This document shows positions 9,513-19,910 of a stretch of 64,000 bases of DNA, piece after piece (within the stretch, counting starts at the first letter, position 1; the number at the start of each line of letters is the position of its first letter). The notes below the pieces were generated by a model. It saw nothing but the letters and a program-made list of their open reading frames with translations, was not told where the DNA came from and made no database searches. The position numbers and the translations under genes are program-made. This DNA comes from Alcaligenes pakistanensis (GTDB lineage Bacteria > Pseudomonadota > Gammaproteobacteria > Burkholderiales > Burkholderiaceae_B): contig NZ_BMZN01000001.1 in the NCBI RefSeq assembly GCF_014652815.1, forward strand, positions 976,888 through 1,040,887. The letters are read 5' to 3'.

Positions 9513-10637
9513 TCACGCCATCTGAGAGATGGTGTTACGAAAACGCCGTAGTGACAGGACAAACAAGGCCGTCCCAATCACCAGTAAAGCTAAAAAGGGT
9601 GGCCATACCGTTTCAATACCCGCACCGCGGAACAAAATGGCCTGCCCTAAGGACACGAAATGTGTGGTGGGGGCCAGTTGCATCAGGTTTTGAACAATTT
9701 CCGGCATGCTTTCACGTGGGGTACGCCCCCCCGAGAGCAAGTTCATCGGTAGCAAAGTCAACATCAGGAGCAAGCCGAACTGCGGCATACTGCGCGACAA
9801 GGTGGCCAGATAAATACCCATGGATGTCATGGCAAACAGACACAGCACCGCCCCGCACAAGAACAACGGAATAGAGCCTTCAATGGGCACTCCCAGCAGA
9901 CCGCGCACCACAAAATTCAAGGACGCCGCCGTCGCAATCAACACAACCAGGCCCATCGCCGTCACTTTGGATGCCATGATCTCGCCCGGCGTGACGGGCA
10001 TCACCAGCAAGTGTTCGATAGTGCCGTGCTCACGCTCCCGAATCAGCGCGGCCCCAGTCAGGATGATGGACAACATAGCCACCGAGTTGATGACCTCGGC
10101 AATACTGCCAAACCAGGCTTTTTCCAGTGTTGGGTTAAAGCGCACACGCAAGGCCAAATCCACCGGCAAGGTATCAATGCTGCGATATCGCCGCACAAAC
10201 TCGTTGACCTCGCCCATCACCACCTGCTGGATGTAGTTGTTGCCTGTAAAGGCTTGACTCATACGGGTGGCATCAATGTTCAATTGCACTTCGGGGTTGC
10301 GGCCGGCCAGCACATCACGCTGAAAATTAGGAGGAATATTCAGCACAAACGTGAACTCCCCCGTATCCATGCCTGAGTCCATTTCACCGTACTCAATCAT
10401 GCGCGGGTGAATGAATTCCGGCGGATAAAAGGCCGACGTAATGCGAGCCGACAAAGGACTTTGATCCTGATCCACAATGGCAATAGGCGCATTGTTCAAA
10501 GTTTCTGGCTGGGCGGTTGCCGAGGTGTAGATCGAGACCGAGAACACATACACGATAAGCAGCAGCATCATGGGATCACGCGCCAGACTCCATAGCTCCT
10601 TGCGACCCAGCAACAGCACATTCTTGAGTTTTCTCAT
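9513..10637 (-). CDS. ABC-2 type transporter permease (YhhJ-like)
   Basis: This 374-residue permease has one N-terminal membrane segment ('MLLLIVYVFSVSIYTSA'), a large periplasmic domain (about 45-170) and five C-terminal membrane segments, the topology of ABC-2 drug and lipid exporters. The segment 'IREREHGTIEHLLVMPVTPGEIMASKV' is the conserved cytoplasmic coupling region of the YhhJ/YbhR family. It lies one base after the rbbA-like gene and with it and the HlyD protein matches the E. coli yhiI-rbbA-yhhJ arrangement. It probably heterodimerises with the permease half of the fused protein. Confidence 0.9.
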   Translation of the reverse strand: MRKLKNVLLLGRKELWSLARDPMMLLLIVYVFSVSIYTSATAQPETLNNAPIAIVDQDQSPLSARITSAFYPPEFIHPRMIEYGEMDSGMDTGEFTFVLNIPPNFQRDVLAGRNPEVQLNIDATRMSQAFTGNNYIQQVVMGEVNEFVRRYRSIDTLPVDLALRVRFNPTLEKAWFGSIAEVINSVAMLSIILTGAALIREREHGTIEHLLVMPVTPGEIMASKVTAMGLVVLIATAASLNFVVRGLLGVPIEGSIPLFLCGAVLCLFAMTSMGIYLATLSRSMPQFGLLLMLTLLPMNLLSGGRTPRESMPEIVQNLMQLAPTTHFVSLGQAILFRGAGIETVWPPFLALLVIGTALFVLSLRRFRNTISQMA

Positions 10638-10638
10638 C

Positions 10639-13380
10639 TCACTTCTCCTGCTTTTTCAGCAGCATGACGGCCGCGCCCAACACCACCGGAATCGCCAACA
10701 GCAAAGCGAATAACGCACCATGCAAATCCGAGAAGGTCAGCGCCTTGTTAAATACCCCACGACTGATATTGAACATATGCGTAGCCGGATAAATCTCGCC
10801 CGCCCAACGGCTGATCCCCTCCATGGAGGACACCGGGTTCAACAAACCGGACAATTGCGTGGCGGGCAACATGGTGCCGATCATGGCAAAGAACATGGCG
10901 GCGATCTGGCTCTGGGTCACCGTGGAAGCCAGTAGCCCCATACCGGTAGAGATCACGCAAAACATCAAGGTGGCGACACTGAGTGTCAGGAAACTGCCTT
11001 TAATGGGCACATCAAAAATCGTGATCGCCAATAAGCACATGCATAAAAAGTTGACCATCGCCAAGCCGATATAGGGGATTTGCTTGCCCAGCAAAAACTC
11101 CACCCGCGTAACTGGCGTGACGTACAAGTTGATGATGGAACCCAGCTCTTTTTCACGCACCACCGACAAAGCGGTCAGCATGGCGGGCAGCATCAGCAAG
11201 AGCACCGGAATCACCGCGGGTACCATGGCAGGCAAACTCTTCACGTCCGGGTTGTAGCGATAACGATCCTGGATAGTGGCCGGTACCACCAAAGCTCCTG
11301 CCCCCAAACGTTCCTTGGCCTGGGTCACCAGCCATTGCTGGTGCATTGCTTTGACATAGCCTTGAATCGTTTCGGCACGGGTTGGCATGGAACCATCCAC
11401 CCAAGCGGCAATTTCCGGCTTGCTACCTCGCAGTACATCGCGCCCAAAACCGGACGGGATTTCAATGGCCAGAGCAATCTTGCCGCGCCTCATCCTGTCG
11501 TCCAGATCCTGGTAATCCGTCAGTGGGGCCTGCTCCAGAAAATAACGTGAACCGGACAGGTTCAAGGTGTAGTTCTGGCTAATGGACGTTTGATCGCGGT
11601 CCAGCACGGCGTAGCGTAAATCCTCTACGTCCAGCGTAATCCCGAAACCCATCACAAACAATAGAATCAACGATCCGGCCAACGCCAGTGTGGCACGCAC
11701 CGGGTCGCGGCGAAGCTCCAGTGTTTCACGCCAGGTGTAACTCAAAAGGCGTTGCAGACTAAAGCGAGACCGTGTTTCGGTGTGCTCTTGCTCGCTTTCA
11801 ATCACCGTTTTTTCAGTAGCGGGCTCCATCTCCGGCTCGGGGCCACTGGCTTCCAGCAAGTAGCCAATAAAGGCTTCTTCCAGATCGGCAGCGCCGCGTT
11901 TCTTCACCAGATTGGCCGGTGTATCACTGTCCAGAACTTTGCCGGCGTGCATCATGGACATGCGGTCGCAGCGCTCTGCCTCGTTCATGAAGTGGGTCGA
12001 GATAAAAATCGTGACCTTGTCGCGGCGGGACAGCTCAATCAGCAAGCGCCAGAAGTTGTCACGAGCCACCGGGTCCACGCCCGAGGTCGGTTCGTCCAGA
12101 ATCAGCAGCTCTGGCTTGTGCACCATGGCCACGGCCAAGGACAGGCGCTGACGCATCCCCAGAGGAATCGCATCGGGCAGGCGATCCAGAATCTGCCCCA
12201 ATTCAAAACGCTCCACCATTTCGGCAACGCGCCCTTCTACCTCGTCGTCCGGCACGTGAAATAGCTGGGCATGCAACACCAGGTTTTGCCGGACTGTCAG
12301 CTCGCTGTATAAGGAGAAAGCCTGCGACATATAGCCCACGCGACGGCGGGTATCAATATCTTTAGGATTGACCTCATGACCGAACAACCAGGCCTGGCCT
12401 TCAGAGGCAGGCAAGAGTCCGGTCAGCATCTTCATAGTGGTGGACTTGCCGCAACCATTCGAGCCCAGAAAACCAAAAATCTCGCCACGCCGAATGCGGA
12501 AAGACACACTATCGACGGCGGTAAAGTCACCAAAACGAATCGTCAGCCCTTCGGCTTCGATCGCAATATCGTCAGGATCCACATCCAGGGGGGGGATTTC
12601 TACCGCTTTATGCCCTTTGCGCTTGTCCTCGGGTAGCAGGCGAATAAAGGCCTGCTCCAGGCTTTTGCTTTCGGTGCGCTCCAGCAATTCCTTGGGTGAG
12701 CCGGTCGCCAGAATCTGGCCATCGTCCATGGCGACCAGCCAGTCAAAACGCTGGGCCTCGTCCATATAGGCCGTGGCCACAATCACGCTCATGCTGGGGC
12801 GTTCAATACGAATGCGCTCAATCAAGTCCCAGAACTGCTTGCGGGCCAAGGGGTCCACGCCAGTGGTGGGTTCATCCAGCAACAGAAAGTCCGGGTCGTG
12901 AATCAAGGCGCAGCACAAACCCAGCTTTTGCTTCATACCGCCCGACAACTTGCCAGCCGGACGGGTCAGAAAGGGATGCAAACCAGTACTACGCGTTAAA
13001 TCATCAATACGGCGACGACGCTCGGCCGCATCATGCCCGAACAGGCGACCAAAGAACTGCAGGTTTTCTTCCACCGACAGGGTGGGGTACAAGTTTTTGC
13101 CCAAACCTTGTGGCATATAGGCAATACGCGGGCAAATCTGATCGCGATGGCTTTTTTCAGCCATATCGCCACCCAGCACTTCAATACGGCCTTCCTGAAT
13201 CACACGGGCGCCGGCCAGCAAGGAGAGCAAGCTGGATTTACCAACGCCGTCAGGGCCAATCAATCCGACCATGCAAGCGGCAGGAACATCCAGGCTTAAA
13301 CGATCCAGTGCGAGCGTGTCGCCGTAACGCTGACTTAGCTCAACAATGCGAGCAACGGCCGCCGCTTGCTGCTTGGGCAT
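10639..13380 (-). CDS. rbbA: Fused two-ATPase/permease ABC transporter, RbbA-like
   Basis: This 913-residue protein has two nucleotide-binding domains followed by an ABC-2 permease, the RbbA architecture (about 911 residues in E. coli). The first ATPase has Walker A 'GPDGVGKSS' (42-50), signature 'LSGGMKQKL' and 'DEPTTGVDP'. The second has Walker A 'GSNGCGKST' (about 305-313) and 'DEPTSGVDP', with the atypical signature '[13 protein letters not shown]' seen in this family. The permease begins near residue 560 and repeats the '[26 protein letters not shown]' coupling segment. It lies between the HlyD and permease genes with gaps of 3 bp and 1 bp. In E. coli RbbA has been reported on ribosomes, but the gene context here is that of an exporter. 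Confidence 0.9.
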   Translation of the reverse strand: MPKQQAAAVARIVELSQRYGDTLALDRLSLDVPAACMVGLIGPDGVGKSSLLSLLAGARVIQEGRIEVLGGDMAEKSHRDQICPRIAYMPQGLGKNLYPTLSVEENLQFFGRLFGHDAAERRRRIDDLTRSTGLHPFLTRPAGKLSGGMKQKLGLCCALIHDPDFLLLDEPTTGVDPLARKQFWDLIERIRIERPSMSVIVATAYMDEAQRFDWLVAMDDGQILATGSPKELLERTESKSLEQAFIRLLPEDKRKGHKAVEIPPLDVDPDDIAIEAEGLTIRFGDFTAVDSVSFRIRRGEIFGFLGSNGCGKSTTMKMLTGLLPASEGQAWLFGHEVNPKDIDTRRRVGYMSQAFSLYSELTVRQNLVLHAQLFHVPDDEVEGRVAEMVERFELGQILDRLPDAIPLGMRQRLSLAVAMVHKPELLILDEPTSGVDPVARDNFWRLLIELSRRDKVTIFISTHFMNEAERCDRMSMMHAGKVLDSDTPANLVKKRGAADLEEAFIGYLLEASGPEPEMEPATEKTVIESEQEHTETRSRFSLQRLLSYTWRETLELRRDPVRATLALAGSLILLFVMGFGITLDVEDLRYAVLDRDQTSISQNYTLNLSGSRYFLEQAPLTDYQDLDDRMRRGKIALAIEIPSGFGRDVLRGSKPEIAAWVDGSMPTRAETIQGYVKAMHQQWLVTQAKERLGAGALVVPATIQDRYRYNPDVKSLPAMVPAVIPVLLLMLPAMLTALSVVREKELGSIINLYVTPVTRVEFLLGKQIPYIGLAMVNFLCMCLLAITIFDVPIKGSFLTLSVATLMFCVISTGMGLLASTVTQSQIAAMFFAMIGTMLPATQLSGLLNPVSSMEGISRWAGEIYPATHMFNISRGVFNKALTFSDLHGALFALLLAIPVVLGAAVMLLKKQEK

Positions 13381-13383
13381 GGT

Positions 13384-14466
13384 TTACTCCGTTAAGGTAG
13401 AGGTCAGCGACTCGGGCCAGCTGGCATTGGGGTCCAGCTTGACCCAGGCTACACCGGGCAAGCCGGTCTTGACCTGCTCCAAATGCTTTTTCAGCAGCTC
13501 GGGCGCAATCTGGGCTTTGACGCGGAACATCAATTTTTGACGCTCAGACGCCGTCTCTACGCTCTTGGGGGTGAACTGTGCCGAGCTGGCCACAAAGGAT
13601 ACGGTGGCAGGAATCGGGGTAGTGGGGATGGCGTCCAGCACCAGACGTACTTCAGTACCCAAAGCCACTCTTCCGGCTACTTCGCTGGGCAGGAAGAAGG
13701 TCATGTATACATCGGACAGATCCAGCACATTCAGCACACGGCCACCGGCACCCAACACCTCACCGGGTTGAGCCACACGGAACTGCACACGGCCATCGCG
13801 GGGGCTGACCAGCTTGCTGTCGCGCAGATCCGCTTCGATACGGGCAACGGCAGCCGTAGCGGCCTCAACCGCAGACTGCGCGCCGACCAATTGAGCCTTG
13901 GCGGCGTTAATAGCAGCGACAGCAGCGTTAGCCTGAGCCTGAGTGGCCGCGACCGCTGCTTGAGCACCACGCACACGGGCCCGGTCATCGTCCAGTTCCT
14001 GTACCGAGGCGGCACCTTCTTTAGATAAGGTGGTTGAGCGGGCCAGACGACGCTGTGCAGCATCCAGTTCCGAATCACGCTGACCAACCATGGCCTTGGC
14101 GGCGATAGCGTCGCTTTCGCGCAGAACAACCTGAGCCTGAGCCGCAGCCACATTATTTTCAGCCTGGCGCAAACCGGCCACGGCTTCATCCCGAGCGGCT
14201 TCCAGACTGTCTTGCTGCATGATGGCCAACACATCGCCTTCTTTCACGAAGTCGCCCTCGTGGGCGGCAATGCTCTGGATACGACCGGCAAACTTGGTGG
14301 AGATATCAATCTCGGTGGCTTCGATACGGCCATTGCCGCTGACAAAACCATCTCCCGGACCGGTATTGGACATTTTCTGCCATGCCCACCATCCCAGACC
14401 AAGAACCCCGGCAATGATCAGGACAGGGACAAGATTTTTTTTCAAAGAAGAAGATTGTTTGCTCAT
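13384..14466 (-). CDS. HlyD-family membrane fusion protein (YhiI-like)
   Basis: This is a 360-residue periplasmic adaptor anchored by one N-terminal membrane segment ('LVPVLIIAGVLGLGWWAW', about 12-29). The biotinyl-lipoyl half-motif 'GNGRIEATEIDISTKFAGRI' is followed by a long alanine-rich coiled coil (about 90-215) and beta-barrel segments. It should bridge the RbbA/permease complex to the outer-membrane factor encoded just upstream. Its ATG overlaps the stop of that gene in an ATGA arrangement, implying translational coupling. Confidence 0.92.
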   Translation of the reverse strand: MSKQSSSLKKNLVPVLIIAGVLGLGWWAWQKMSNTGPGDGFVSGNGRIEATEIDISTKFAGRIQSIAAHEGDFVKEGDVLAIMQQDSLEAARDEAVAGLRQAENNVAAAQAQVVLRESDAIAAKAMVGQRDSELDAAQRRLARSTTLSKEGAASVQELDDDRARVRGAQAAVAATQAQANAAVAAINAAKAQLVGAQSAVEAATAAVARIEADLRDSKLVSPRDGRVQFRVAQPGEVLGAGGRVLNVLDLSDVYMTFFLPSEVAGRVALGTEVRLVLDAIPTTPIPATVSFVASSAQFTPKSVETASERQKLMFRVKAQIAPELLKKHLEQVKTGLPGVAWVKLDPNASWPESLTSTLTE

Positions 14467-15968
14467 AGCTGGCTCGAGGAGGGATCCGAATTAGAGGAGT
14501 TATGGGTATTGGTCAGGGGATCGGAGGGGTCCAGCCCACCGCCCAAGGCGCTATACATGGCAATTTGGCTGGCCAGCAGAGCGCGACGCGTTTGCACCAC
14601 TTGCTGCTCAACATCCAGCAAGTCACGCTGCGCATCCAGCACTTCCAAGTAAGCCGCCGAACCATTGTCGTAACGCATTTGTGCCAGACGGGCGCGCTCG
14701 GTCTGCGCCCCACGGGCGACCAACTGGACCTCCAACTGCTGGCTCAGCCAATGGCGTGTCGACAAAGCATCAGACACTTCACGGAATGCGGTTTGAATGG
14801 CTTTCTCGTACTCCGCCACACGCATATCGCGACGCACGTAAGCAACATCCAGATTGGCGCTGCGACGTCCGCCATCAAAAATGGGCAAGGAGATGGTGGG
14901 GGCGAACATCCAGGCTTTGCTGCCGGAGTTAAACAAACCATCCAGCTCCGCACTGGCGGTACCAAAATTGCCAGTCAAGGCGATACGTGGAAAGAAAGCT
15001 GCCCGTGCGGCGCCAATATTGGCGTTGGCCCCACGCAGCTTGTGTTCAGCCGCAATAATGTCGGGACGCCACATCATCAAATCCGATGGCAAGCCAGGAG
15101 CCAGTTCGGCCAGCATGATGTTTTCGTTCAAGGGGGCACCGGTTGGGGAGACACCCGGATCTGCCCCCAAGAGCTGCTGCAAAGCATGCAGTTGCACTGC
15201 GCGTTGCTGCTCCAGCTGGGCCAACATGGACTGGGCCTGGGTCAGCAAGGTTTGCACCTGGGTGACGTCCAGTTTGGAGGTGGCACCAACTTCATAGCGA
15301 CGGGAGAAAATCCGGTAGGACTCCTGACGAGTCTCTACGCTTTTACGGGCAATCTGTACGCGCTCGTCTAACTCGCGCACCACAATATAGTTGTTGGCTA
15401 CTTGCGAGACTAAAGCGACATGCACCGCTTGTCGGCCCGCTTCCGTGGCTAGCCAGCCTTGCAAGGCTGCATCTTCCAGACTGCGCACCCGCCCCCACAA
15501 GTCCAGCTCCCAGCTGGTCAAACCGACTTGGGCGCGGTAATCGCCCCCTGTCACAGGCTGGCCACTGGCATTCATGTCCCCTGGCACCCGCGAGCGAGCT
15601 GTCTGACCGCCTACTGTGAATTCGGGAAAGCGTTCGCTACGCTGCAAATTCAGCATGGCGCGGGCCTCATCCACCCGTAACACCGCCACGCGCATATCGC
15701 GGTTACTAGCCAACGCAGTTTCAATGAGCTTGTTCAGAACCGGATCTTTAAAATACTCACGCCAAGCCAAATCGCGAGCACGCACCGCGTTGGCCTGCCC
15801 CGCAGACAGGTCTGCATAAGTTTGCGGAACGGGAGAAGCCGGCTGATCGTAATCGGGTGCCATCGAGGCACAACCGGCCAGGGTGACAAGCAAGGCAGCC
15901 AGCGCGAAATGAGGGCGACGCGCAGCGCTTCGGTGCTTGATACTCAAATCGTAGGTCTGTGGGGCCAT
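14463..15968 (-). CDS. Outer-membrane factor lipoprotein, NodT/TolC type
   Basis: This 501-residue outer-membrane channel subunit has an N-terminal lipoprotein signal ending in the lipobox 'LAGC' (about residue 33). Two homologous OEP repeats follow, with the typical 'WREYFKDPVLNKLIETALASNRDMRVA' start and 'MWRPDIIAAEHKLRGANANIGAARAAFFPRIALTG' in the middle. It is the first gene of the tripartite exporter that interrupts the pha locus and starts 136 bp after phaC. The substrate is unknown. Confidence 0.92.
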   Translation of the reverse strand: MAPQTYDLSIKHRSAARRPHFALAALLVTLAGCASMAPDYDQPASPVPQTYADLSAGQANAVRARDLAWREYFKDPVLNKLIETALASNRDMRVAVLRVDEARAMLNLQRSERFPEFTVGGQTARSRVPGDMNASGQPVTGGDYRAQVGLTSWELDLWGRVRSLEDAALQGWLATEAGRQAVHVALVSQVANNYIVVRELDERVQIARKSVETRQESYRIFSRRYEVGATSKLDVTQVQTLLTQAQSMLAQLEQQRAVQLHALQQLLGADPGVSPTGAPLNENIMLAELAPGLPSDLMMWRPDIIAAEHKLRGANANIGAARAAFFPRIALTGNFGTASAELDGLFNSGSKAWMFAPTISLPIFDGGRRSANLDVAYVRRDMRVAEYEKAIQTAFREVSDALSTRHWLSQQLEVQLVARGAQTERARLAQMRYDNGSAAYLEVLDAQRDLLDVEQQVVQTRRALLASQIAMYSALGGGLDPSDPLTNTHNSSNSDPSSSQL

Positions 15969-16104
15969 TGGAAAAAATGCCTAATGAGAAAAAGGGAAAC
16001 TGCCGTCAAGGCAAAACAGCACGTCAGCGACAGGCTCGCGCCTATCGCCGACATAAAACAGAGCGACAAGCCCACTGTTTAGCAAGCTTGTATGACCTGA
16101 CTGC

Positions 16105-17847
16105 TTACTTCACTAATACGTATTGGCCGGGTGCAGGGTCCAACGGCGCAAAGCCTTGTTTGGCGGCACCCATTTGTGGCGGTTTGACGGGTGCGCCAGA
16201 ACGGGCTTTCAGCCATTCAGCCCAGGCAGACCACCAGGAACCGGGATGCGAGCTTGCCTGTGCTTGCCACTCGTCAACCAGGATGGGAGCAGTGCCCGCG
16301 GCTCGGGTACTGATCTGATAATTACGACGCGGATGGCCTGGCTCGCTGACAATCCCGGCGTTATGCCCGCCAGTAGTCAAGACAAAGGTGATCTCGGCTG
16401 GCACGAGGTAGTGCAGCTTGTAAACAGAACGCCAAGGTGCGACGTGATCAGAGACCGTACCCACGCAAAAAGTGGGTAAATTGATTTGTGCCAGAGAAAC
16501 AATACGGCCTTCAAGCGGATATCGATTTTGACTTAAATCATTATTCAAATACATGCGGCGCAAGTATTGCGAATGCATGGTGGCAGGCATACGCGTGGCG
16601 TCTGCATTCCAGGCCATTAAATCGTTCAAAGGACGACGTTCGCCCAATAAATACTTATTGACCATGGGCGCCCACAGCAAATCAGCCGAGCGCAACATTT
16701 GAAATGCGGCTTCCATCTGATTAGCGCGCAAATACCCTTCGTCGGCCATCTGCGCTTCCAGCATGCTTACCTGGCTTTCATCAATAAACAAAGACAAATC
16801 GCCGGGTTCGGAAAAATCCGTTTGTGCCGCAAAGAAGGTCAAGGAAGCCAGGCGCTCGTCACCATCACGTGCCATGCCGGCAGCCGCAATGGACAACAAG
16901 GTGCCCCCCAGGCAATAGCCTGTAGCATGAATTTTTTGACCGGGAACAATGACATTGACCGCATCCAGGCTAGCTGTCCAGCCCAGGCGGATATAGTCGT
17001 CCATCCCAAACGCATGATCCGCCGCCTCGGGGTTTTTCCAGGACAGACAAAACACTGTGTGCCCTTGATCCACCAAGTATTTGATCAGTGAATTCTGCTC
17101 GGACAAATCCAGGATGTAGTACTTCATGATCCAGGCAGGCACGATCAAAATCGGTTCTGGATGAACCTGTTTGGTGGTGGGCGTGTATTGAATCAGTTCA
17201 ACCAGCTCGTTACGCAAAACGACCTTACCGGGCGTCGCTGCTACGTCCTGTCCCACCTTGAAATCTTCGGTGCCGACCGGGGGCTCGCCAGCGGACTGGG
17301 CTTGCATATCCTGCTGCCAGTTCTCCAAGCCACGACTGAAGTTATCCCCTTGTTCGGCAAGGGTTTTATCCCATACTAATGGATTGGTCAGGGCGAAATT
17401 GCTGGGGCTAAACATGTTCAGCCATTGCTCGGCACCGAAGGCAACCATCTTCTGATGATGGGGCTCGACACCGGCCACGCCCTCGGTGGCGCTTTGCCAC
17501 CATTGCTGCTGCGCTTGATACGTTTGGCGCAACAAATTAAAAGGCCAGCGATCCCAGGCAGGGTCAGAGAAGCGGCGGTCGGTATAAGCAGGCGTCGATG
17601 CTGGAGCAGTCGTTCGGGCAGAAGCAGCCAGTTCCTCGCTCCAATCACGGAACAACTGTTCCCACTGACTAAGGGCCAACTGACGTAATTGTTCTTGTTT
17701 GCCGGGGCTGATAGACAGATGGCGTACCCAATCCATCCAAGCCAGGAGCTGCGATTCGGGGGAGATGGAGCTCCAGATACGTGCCCAGGCGGCTCGTGCG
17801 GATGCGTCTAAATGCTCAGTCTGATCGATGGACTGCCTGCTTACCAT
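16105..17847 (-). CDS. phaC: Class I poly(3-hydroxyalkanoate) polymerase
   Basis: PHA synthase polymerises (R)-3-hydroxyacyl-CoA on the granule surface. The 580-residue length fits class I enzymes. The nucleophile elbow is 'GYCLGG' with C312; later come the Asp region 'GTVSDHVAPWRSVYKL' and the His in 'TTGGHNAGIVSEPGHPRR'. The N-terminal domain contains the class I segment 'NFALTNPLVWDKTL'. I chose the ATG at 17847, which has GGAG five bases upstream; a GTG two codons earlier is possible. Unusually, phaC is separated from phaP-B-A by the four-gene exporter, although all lie on one strand. The upstream gap (17848-18321) holds inverted repeats that may be operators. Confidence 0.95.
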   Translation of the reverse strand: MVSRQSIDQTEHLDASARAAWARIWSSISPESQLLAWMDWVRHLSISPGKQEQLRQLALSQWEQLFRDWSEELAASARTTAPASTPAYTDRRFSDPAWDRWPFNLLRQTYQAQQQWWQSATEGVAGVEPHHQKMVAFGAEQWLNMFSPSNFALTNPLVWDKTLAEQGDNFSRGLENWQQDMQAQSAGEPPVGTEDFKVGQDVAATPGKVVLRNELVELIQYTPTTKQVHPEPILIVPAWIMKYYILDLSEQNSLIKYLVDQGHTVFCLSWKNPEAADHAFGMDDYIRLGWTASLDAVNVIVPGQKIHATGYCLGGTLLSIAAAGMARDGDERLASLTFFAAQTDFSEPGDLSLFIDESQVSMLEAQMADEGYLRANQMEAAFQMLRSADLLWAPMVNKYLLGERRPLNDLMAWNADATRMPATMHSQYLRRMYLNNDLSQNRYPLEGRIVSLAQINLPTFCVGTVSDHVAPWRSVYKLHYLVPAEITFVLTTGGHNAGIVSEPGHPRRNYQISTRAAGTAPILVDEWQAQASSHPGSWWSAWAEWLKARSGAPVKPPQMGAAKQGFAPLDPAPGQYVLVK

Positions 17848-17982
17848 TGCCACTCCGCAAAAAGTACATATAAAGGAAAAAGCAGATACGACTGCTTGGT
17901 CTTTTTTAATAATACACCAGTTTACGTCTAAACTTTTTGCATGCAGGCCGTTTAACAGAGGCCTATAAAAAATCCTTGCGTT

Positions 17983-18051
17983 AGATCAAGCTCTTGTCAG
18001 ATAAAGAATGATCTGACCACACTTCATTAGCTGTTATAACGTGCTTGATCT
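17983..18051. promoter_or_regulatory. Nested inverted repeats upstream of phaC
   Basis: The AT-rich 474-bp gap between phaC and the tetR gene contains two symmetric elements. AGATCAAGC (17983-17991) pairs with GCTTGATCT (18043-18051). Between them GTCAGAT (17996-18002) pairs with ATCTGAC (18011-18017) around 8 bases. They lie about 140-200 bp upstream of phaC and could bind the neighbouring TetR-type protein or another PHA regulator. Nothing else gene-like was seen in this gap. Confidence 0.3.
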
Positions 18052-18321
18052 GAAATGGGGAAATAAAAAATCGGCATGAAAATAAATAAACCTTTCCTAA
18101 AAAGTCAGGCTTTAAAAAAATAACAAAGGCCGTGCAATCTATTGAAACAAGCCGCTCATCCAACACACAACAGCTCTATTATTTCTACGGGCAGATGACA
18201 AAACAAGCCTGTCCTCACGCACGACGCCAAAGCGGTATCTGGCGCGGCCTGGAGCCAGCCTGGGACAAGCGGCCTGATATACTGCAAGGCCCCATAGCCC
18301 TGCCCATCCCCACAGGATGAC

Positions 18322-18987
18322 ATGACCGACACGCACGAAAATAAACCTCAAAAAAACGAAACCACCACGAAGCGACGTTACTTGCCCTCGGCGGAGCGTA
18401 AACGCGAAATTCTGAAAGCCGCGTTTGAAGAATTCTCACACCGAGGCTATCTGGGTACGTCCCTGGAACGGATTGCCGCGAAAGCCGGGATTTCCAAATC
18501 CGGCATTTACGCGCACTACAGCAGCAAGGATGACGTGTTCGAGGACATGCTCCACAGCACTTTGCTGCCGCCCGATGGCAATACCTTCGAGCTGTCCGAC
18601 ACCTCTGATGCAGACACCTTGTCCTGTATCGTGGATGAGTACCTCAATCAGCTGTACGAACGTCTGTCCAGCCCGGACGTGCAAGCCATGTTCAGACTGC
18701 TGATGACCGAAAGCGGCCGCGTGCCTGATCTGGCGCATTACTGGGGCAAGCAGCTCCTGGACCAGAACCACACGGCCAATCAGGCTTTTTTTAAGCTGGG
18801 CATAGAGCGAGGTCTCATCCGTCCCGACGTGAGCGCCTCCGACTACACCCTGGCCGCCTCCCCTTCCCTGATGTGGTTGATGGTCTTGCTGGTTCTAGGC
18901 CCGCAGAACTCGCCCGTCCCGCTGGAAGAAGTCCGTCTCTTGCACAAACGCTTATTAATAGAGCGCCTGCAGCCTGCGCCTGTCTGA
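18322..18987 (+). CDS. TetR/AcrR family transcriptional regulator
   Basis: This 221-residue regulator has an N-terminal TetR DNA-binding domain: 'KREILKAAFEEFSHRGYLGTSLERIAAKAGISKSGIYAHYSSKDDVFEDML' (about 22-75). The C-terminal ligand domain is unassigned. The start at 18322 is followed by a hydrophilic Lys/Thr-rich extension. It is transcribed away from phaC across a 474-bp spacer with inverted repeats, so phaC is one possible target. There is no direct evidence for the ligand. Confidence 0.9.
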   Translation: MTDTHENKPQKNETTTKRRYLPSAERKREILKAAFEEFSHRGYLGTSLERIAAKAGISKSGIYAHYSSKDDVFEDMLHSTLLPPDGNTFELSDTSDADTLSCIVDEYLNQLYERLSSPDVQAMFRLLMTESGRVPDLAHYWGKQLLDQNHTANQAFFKLGIERGLIRPDVSASDYTLAASPSLMWLMVLLVLGPQNSPVPLEEVRLLHKRLLIERLQPAPV

Positions 18988-19195
18988 GTCAGGCCGCGCA
19001 AGCCCGAGCAGCTCTGATGGTCGGGCCAATGAAAGGGCCGCGCAGCCACTCCTTAGCTTGCCCTGTCGGCCCTTTCACCATAAGCCTCATCAAGCTAAAC
19101 ATATAAACGCAGCTGATGGCCGCGCTACACTTGTTTCCAACTAGCATTCCCTCGAACAGCAACTGCCCGTACAATTGCCGGTTGCAGTCCATTTT

Positions 19196-19230
19196 CAATG
19201 GGTTCCCTCACCCCATCCACCAAAAAGGTT
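19196..19230 (+). promoter_or_regulatory. Candidate preQ1-I riboswitch overlapping the yhhQ ribosome-binding site
   Basis: The 35 bases before yhhQ fold like a preQ1 class I aptamer. P1 is AUGGG (19198-19202) with CCCAU (19212-19216). The loop begins UUC, giving the conserved GGUUC, and ends in ACC. An A-rich tail ends in AAAAAGG (19222-19228). CCU in the loop (19206-19208) can pair with AGG in the tail (19226-19228) to make the H-type pseudoknot. The same AGG is the Shine-Dalgarno, 7 bases before the ATG, so ligand binding would hide it and repress translation. Gene context (queuosine precursor uptake and preQ0 synthesis) is exactly right for this class. Confidence 0.72.
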
Positions 19231-19235
19231 CAGAC

Positions 19236-19910
19236 ATGACTCTGCCTACTGTGCCGTCTTCACGGCTGTCGTTCTATTTGCGTCTTCTAATTGCCTTTCA
19301 CATTTTTATTGTGATTGCCAGCAATTATCTGGTTCAACTCCCCATTGAACTGTTCGGCTTTCATAGCACCTGGGGAGCCTTCAGCTTTCCTTTTGTCTTT
19401 TTAGCCACTGATCTGACTGTCCGCTTGATGGGCAAGTCCGAAGCACGCCGCGTCATTACCCGCGCCATGTTTCCGGCGTTGATCGCCTCTTATGTCGTCT
19501 CCGTGCTGTTTCATGAAGGCCAGTTCAGCGGCTTGCAGGCACTGGGCGAATTCAACAGCTTTGTGTTCCGCATAGCCTTGGCCAGTTTTGCCGCCTACGT
19601 ATTGGGGCAGTTGCTGGACGTACAGGTGTTTGACCGCATCCGCCGAGACTACAAACAATGGTGGATTGCGCCTGCGGCGGCCTCCATCTTTGGGCAGGCC
19701 CTGGACACACTGGCCTTTTTCGGCATCGCATTCTGGCGTAGCAGCAACCCCTTCATGGCCGAGCACTGGGGCGAGATCGCCATCGTCGACTACGTCATCA
19801 AGCTGGCCGTCAGCCTGCTGCTCTTTGTGCCCATGTATGGCGTGCTGCTCAACTCCCTGATCAGCTCCATGAAGCGCCGCGCCTTAAGCACCGCACAGGT
19901 CAAAGCATGA
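19236..19910 (+). CDS. yhhQ: Queuosine precursor transporter YhhQ (COG1738)
   Basis: This 224-residue inner-membrane protein has six hydrophobic segments and matches the YhhQ/COG1738 family that imports 7-deazaguanine precursors (preQ0/preQ1). Landmarks are '[37 protein letters not shown]' and '[17 protein letters not shown]', the latter visible as '[22 protein letters not shown]'. The ATG at 19236 is chosen for its AAAAAGG ribosome-binding site and correct length; an upstream in-frame ATG at 19116 would add a non-membrane extension. The stop overlaps the queC start by 4 bp, so the two are translationally coupled and probably share the preQ1 riboswitch. Confidence 0.92.
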   Translation: MTLPTVPSSRLSFYLRLLIAFHIFIVIASNYLVQLPIELFGFHSTWGAFSFPFVFLATDLTVRLMGKSEARRVITRAMFPALIASYVVSVLFHEGQFSGLQALGEFNSFVFRIALASFAAYVLGQLLDVQVFDRIRRDYKQWWIAPAAASIFGQALDTLAFFGIAFWRSSNPFMAEHWGEIAIVDYVIKLAVSLLLFVPMYGVLLNSLISSMKRRALSTAQVKA

